From: Flammeovirga pectinis
GTDB taxonomy: Bacteria > Bacteroidota > Bacteroidia > Cytophagales > Flammeovirgaceae
Assembly (NCBI RefSeq): GCF_003970675.1
Contig: NZ_CP034563.1
Location: 1,307,501-1,371,500, forward strand
Direction: 5' to 3'
Length of the DNA stretch: 64,000 nucleotides
The notes beneath the pieces are model-generated. The model saw only the letters and a program-made list of their open reading frames with translations, was not told where the DNA came from and ran no database searches. The position numbers and the translations under genes were made by a program. Positions 62,940 through 64,000 of the stretch are shown piece after piece; the stretch's first letter is position 1; the number at the start of each line of letters is the position of its first letter.

Positions 62940-64000
62940 CTAGAAGTTTAATTTCACACCGCCTAAGAATCTTCTTGATACTGGATAGTTACCAGCATCA
63001 ACACCTCTCATGTAAAGACCATCACCACCAACTTCTGGGTCATAACCTTTGTAGTTTGTAAATGTGAAAGGGTTTTGAGCAGTTACATAGAATCTTAATG
63101 AATTTATCTTGTCATTAAAAATCTTGTTAGGAATAGTATATCCTAAAGTCATGTTTCTGATTCTCAAATAAGTACCATCTTCTAAGAAGTAATCTGATCT
63201 TGCTCTTGTGTTTTCGTGCTCTTGGTTATTTCTTGCTGTTGGAATGTTAGAATCTGCATTCTGAGGAGTCCACATATAAAGTTGGTCTTTATGGCGCGAG
63301 TTACCGTAAGCATATAATTGAGAACCGTTGTAAATTTTCGATCCTTGAGAGTAGTACAATTGCATGTAGAAATCAAAACCTTTATAAGATGCATTAATAC
63401 CCATACCCATGTTGAACTTTGCTTGTCCTGAACCCGAATATACTCTATCGTTATCATCAATTACACCATCACCGTTTTGATCTTTGTACATCATGTCACC
63501 AATCAAAGCACTACCGTTCAATTCTTTATAAGCTTCAAGTTGTTCAGAAGTTTTAATTACACCTTGATTCTCTAACAAGAAGAATGCTCCTGCTTCGTAC
63601 CCTTTAATTAAGAATGTTGTTGGATCTGTTCTTTCACCTCTTGAAGTAACTGGAACACCACCACTTAATGCAAAGCCTTCTAAACCATTTAAGTCTGTAA
63701 CTTTATTTTGATTTTTGGCAAATGTACCTGTAACACTCCATTGGAACCCATTCTCGTAAGCTTGCTTGTATGATAATGATAATTCAAGACCTTGGTTATA
63801 CATATCACCTGCATTCACTACAATATTATTGTAAAAATTTACAGCTCTTGTTGCCCAAGTACCAGAAGAAGGTGCTAAACGTTGGTTTAGTAACATATCT
63901 TCCTTATCATTTCTATACACATCTGCAGTGAATTGTAAACGGTCGTTGAACATACTAATATCAAGACCAATGTTTTTAGATACTGTTGTTTCCCATTTAA
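62940..64000 (-). CDS. susC: SusC-type TonB-dependent receptor, C-terminal part
   Basis: The last 350 or so residues of a SusC/RagA receptor run to the window edge; the frame is open through 64000 (reading KWETTVSKNIGLDISMFNDR across the apparent start at 63953). Barrel motifs are typical: LQFTADVYRNDKEDMLLNQ, YNQGLELSLSYK, GDMMYKDQNGDGVIDDNDR, YLRIRNMTLGYTIP and LRFYVTAQNPFTFTNYKGYD. It ends in KLNF. It imports oligosaccharides of the agar locus across the outer membrane. The N-terminal plug lies outside the window. Confidence 0.95.
   Translation of the reverse strand, partial: KWETTVSKNIGLDISMFNDRLQFTADVYRNDKEDMLLNQRLAPSSGTWATRAVNFYNNIVVNAGDMYNQGLELSLSYKQAYENGFQWSVTGTFAKNQNKVTDLNGLEGFALSGGVPVTSRGERTDPTTFLIKGYEAGAFFLLENQGVIKTSEQLEAYKELNGSALIGDMMYKDQNGDGVIDDNDRVYSGSGQAKFNMGMGINASYKGFDFYMQLYYSQGSKIYNGSQLYAYGNSRHKDQLYMWTPQNADSNIPTARNNQEHENTRARSDYFLEDGTYLRIRNMTLGYTIPNKIFNDKINSLRFYVTAQNPFTFTNYKGYDPEVGGDGLYMRGVDAGNYPVSRRFLGGVKLNF

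Noticed and set aside
62940-63953. A short 337-residue protein starting at 63953
   Set aside because: The frame stays open to the window edge and the upstream residues (WETTVSKNIGLDIS) are typical of SusC, so the Met is internal.
43122-64000. Carrageenan or alginate/pectin locus
   Set aside because: No GH16/GH82 carrageenase, sulfatase or alginate/pectate lyase is seen. GH117 plus GH86 and the C5 dehydrogenase/reductase pair fit agar. KDG kinase and aldolase alone would not discriminate.

Overview
The window reads as chromosomal DNA of a marine, polysaccharide-degrading member of the Bacteroidota, most like the Flammeovirga/Cytophagales group. The signs are low GC, SusC/SusD proteins, type IX secretion (T9SS) sorting tails on secreted proteins, Bacteroidota-type promoters (TTTG / TAnnTTTG) and agar-degrading enzymes. 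I saw no rRNA, tRNA or CRISPR array.

Left part (1-16.7 kb): a frameshifted AraC-like regulator runs off the left edge. It is followed by a GH71/99-like secreted protein and a divergent esterase, two unknown proteins, an APH-fold kinase, T9SS cargo proteins, a CysQ/inositol-phosphatase family enzyme, a TonB-dependent receptor, an M1 peptidase, a YitT membrane protein and an Lrp regulator. Between 13.98 and 14.15 kb lies a run of nested hairpins ending in a terminator-like stem; it may be a structured RNA.

Middle part (16.8-32.3 kb): two almost identical amidinotransferase genes, about 12.2 kb apart in the same orientation, are each followed by a Tsx/DUF5020-like outer-membrane protein. Between them lie an HdeD-like protein, a decaying inverted array of a small charged-protein gene broken by an IS200/IS605 element, an IS3 remnant, an internally deleted porin pseudogene and a complete RND efflux operon. 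This is a plastic region, and the direct repeats could support deletion or amplification of the segment between them.

Right part (35.7-64 kb): a LacI regulator with a palindromic operator faces a Leloir set (galK, galT, galE, galM). After it comes a large leftward agar-utilisation locus: SusC (cut by the window edge), SusD, a surface glycan-binding protein, GH2, zinc alcohol dehydrogenase, SDR, aldehyde dehydrogenase, enolase-superfamily cycloisomerase, aldose epimerase, RhaT-type transporter, GH117, GH86, KDG kinase, KDPG aldolase and a GH43-like lipoprotein. The set accounts for cleaving agar oligosaccharides, releasing L-3,6-anhydrogalactose and D-galactose, and taking the first to pyruvate plus glyceraldehyde-3-phosphate and the second through the Leloir pathway. 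Functions are assigned by reading motifs; no database search was run.
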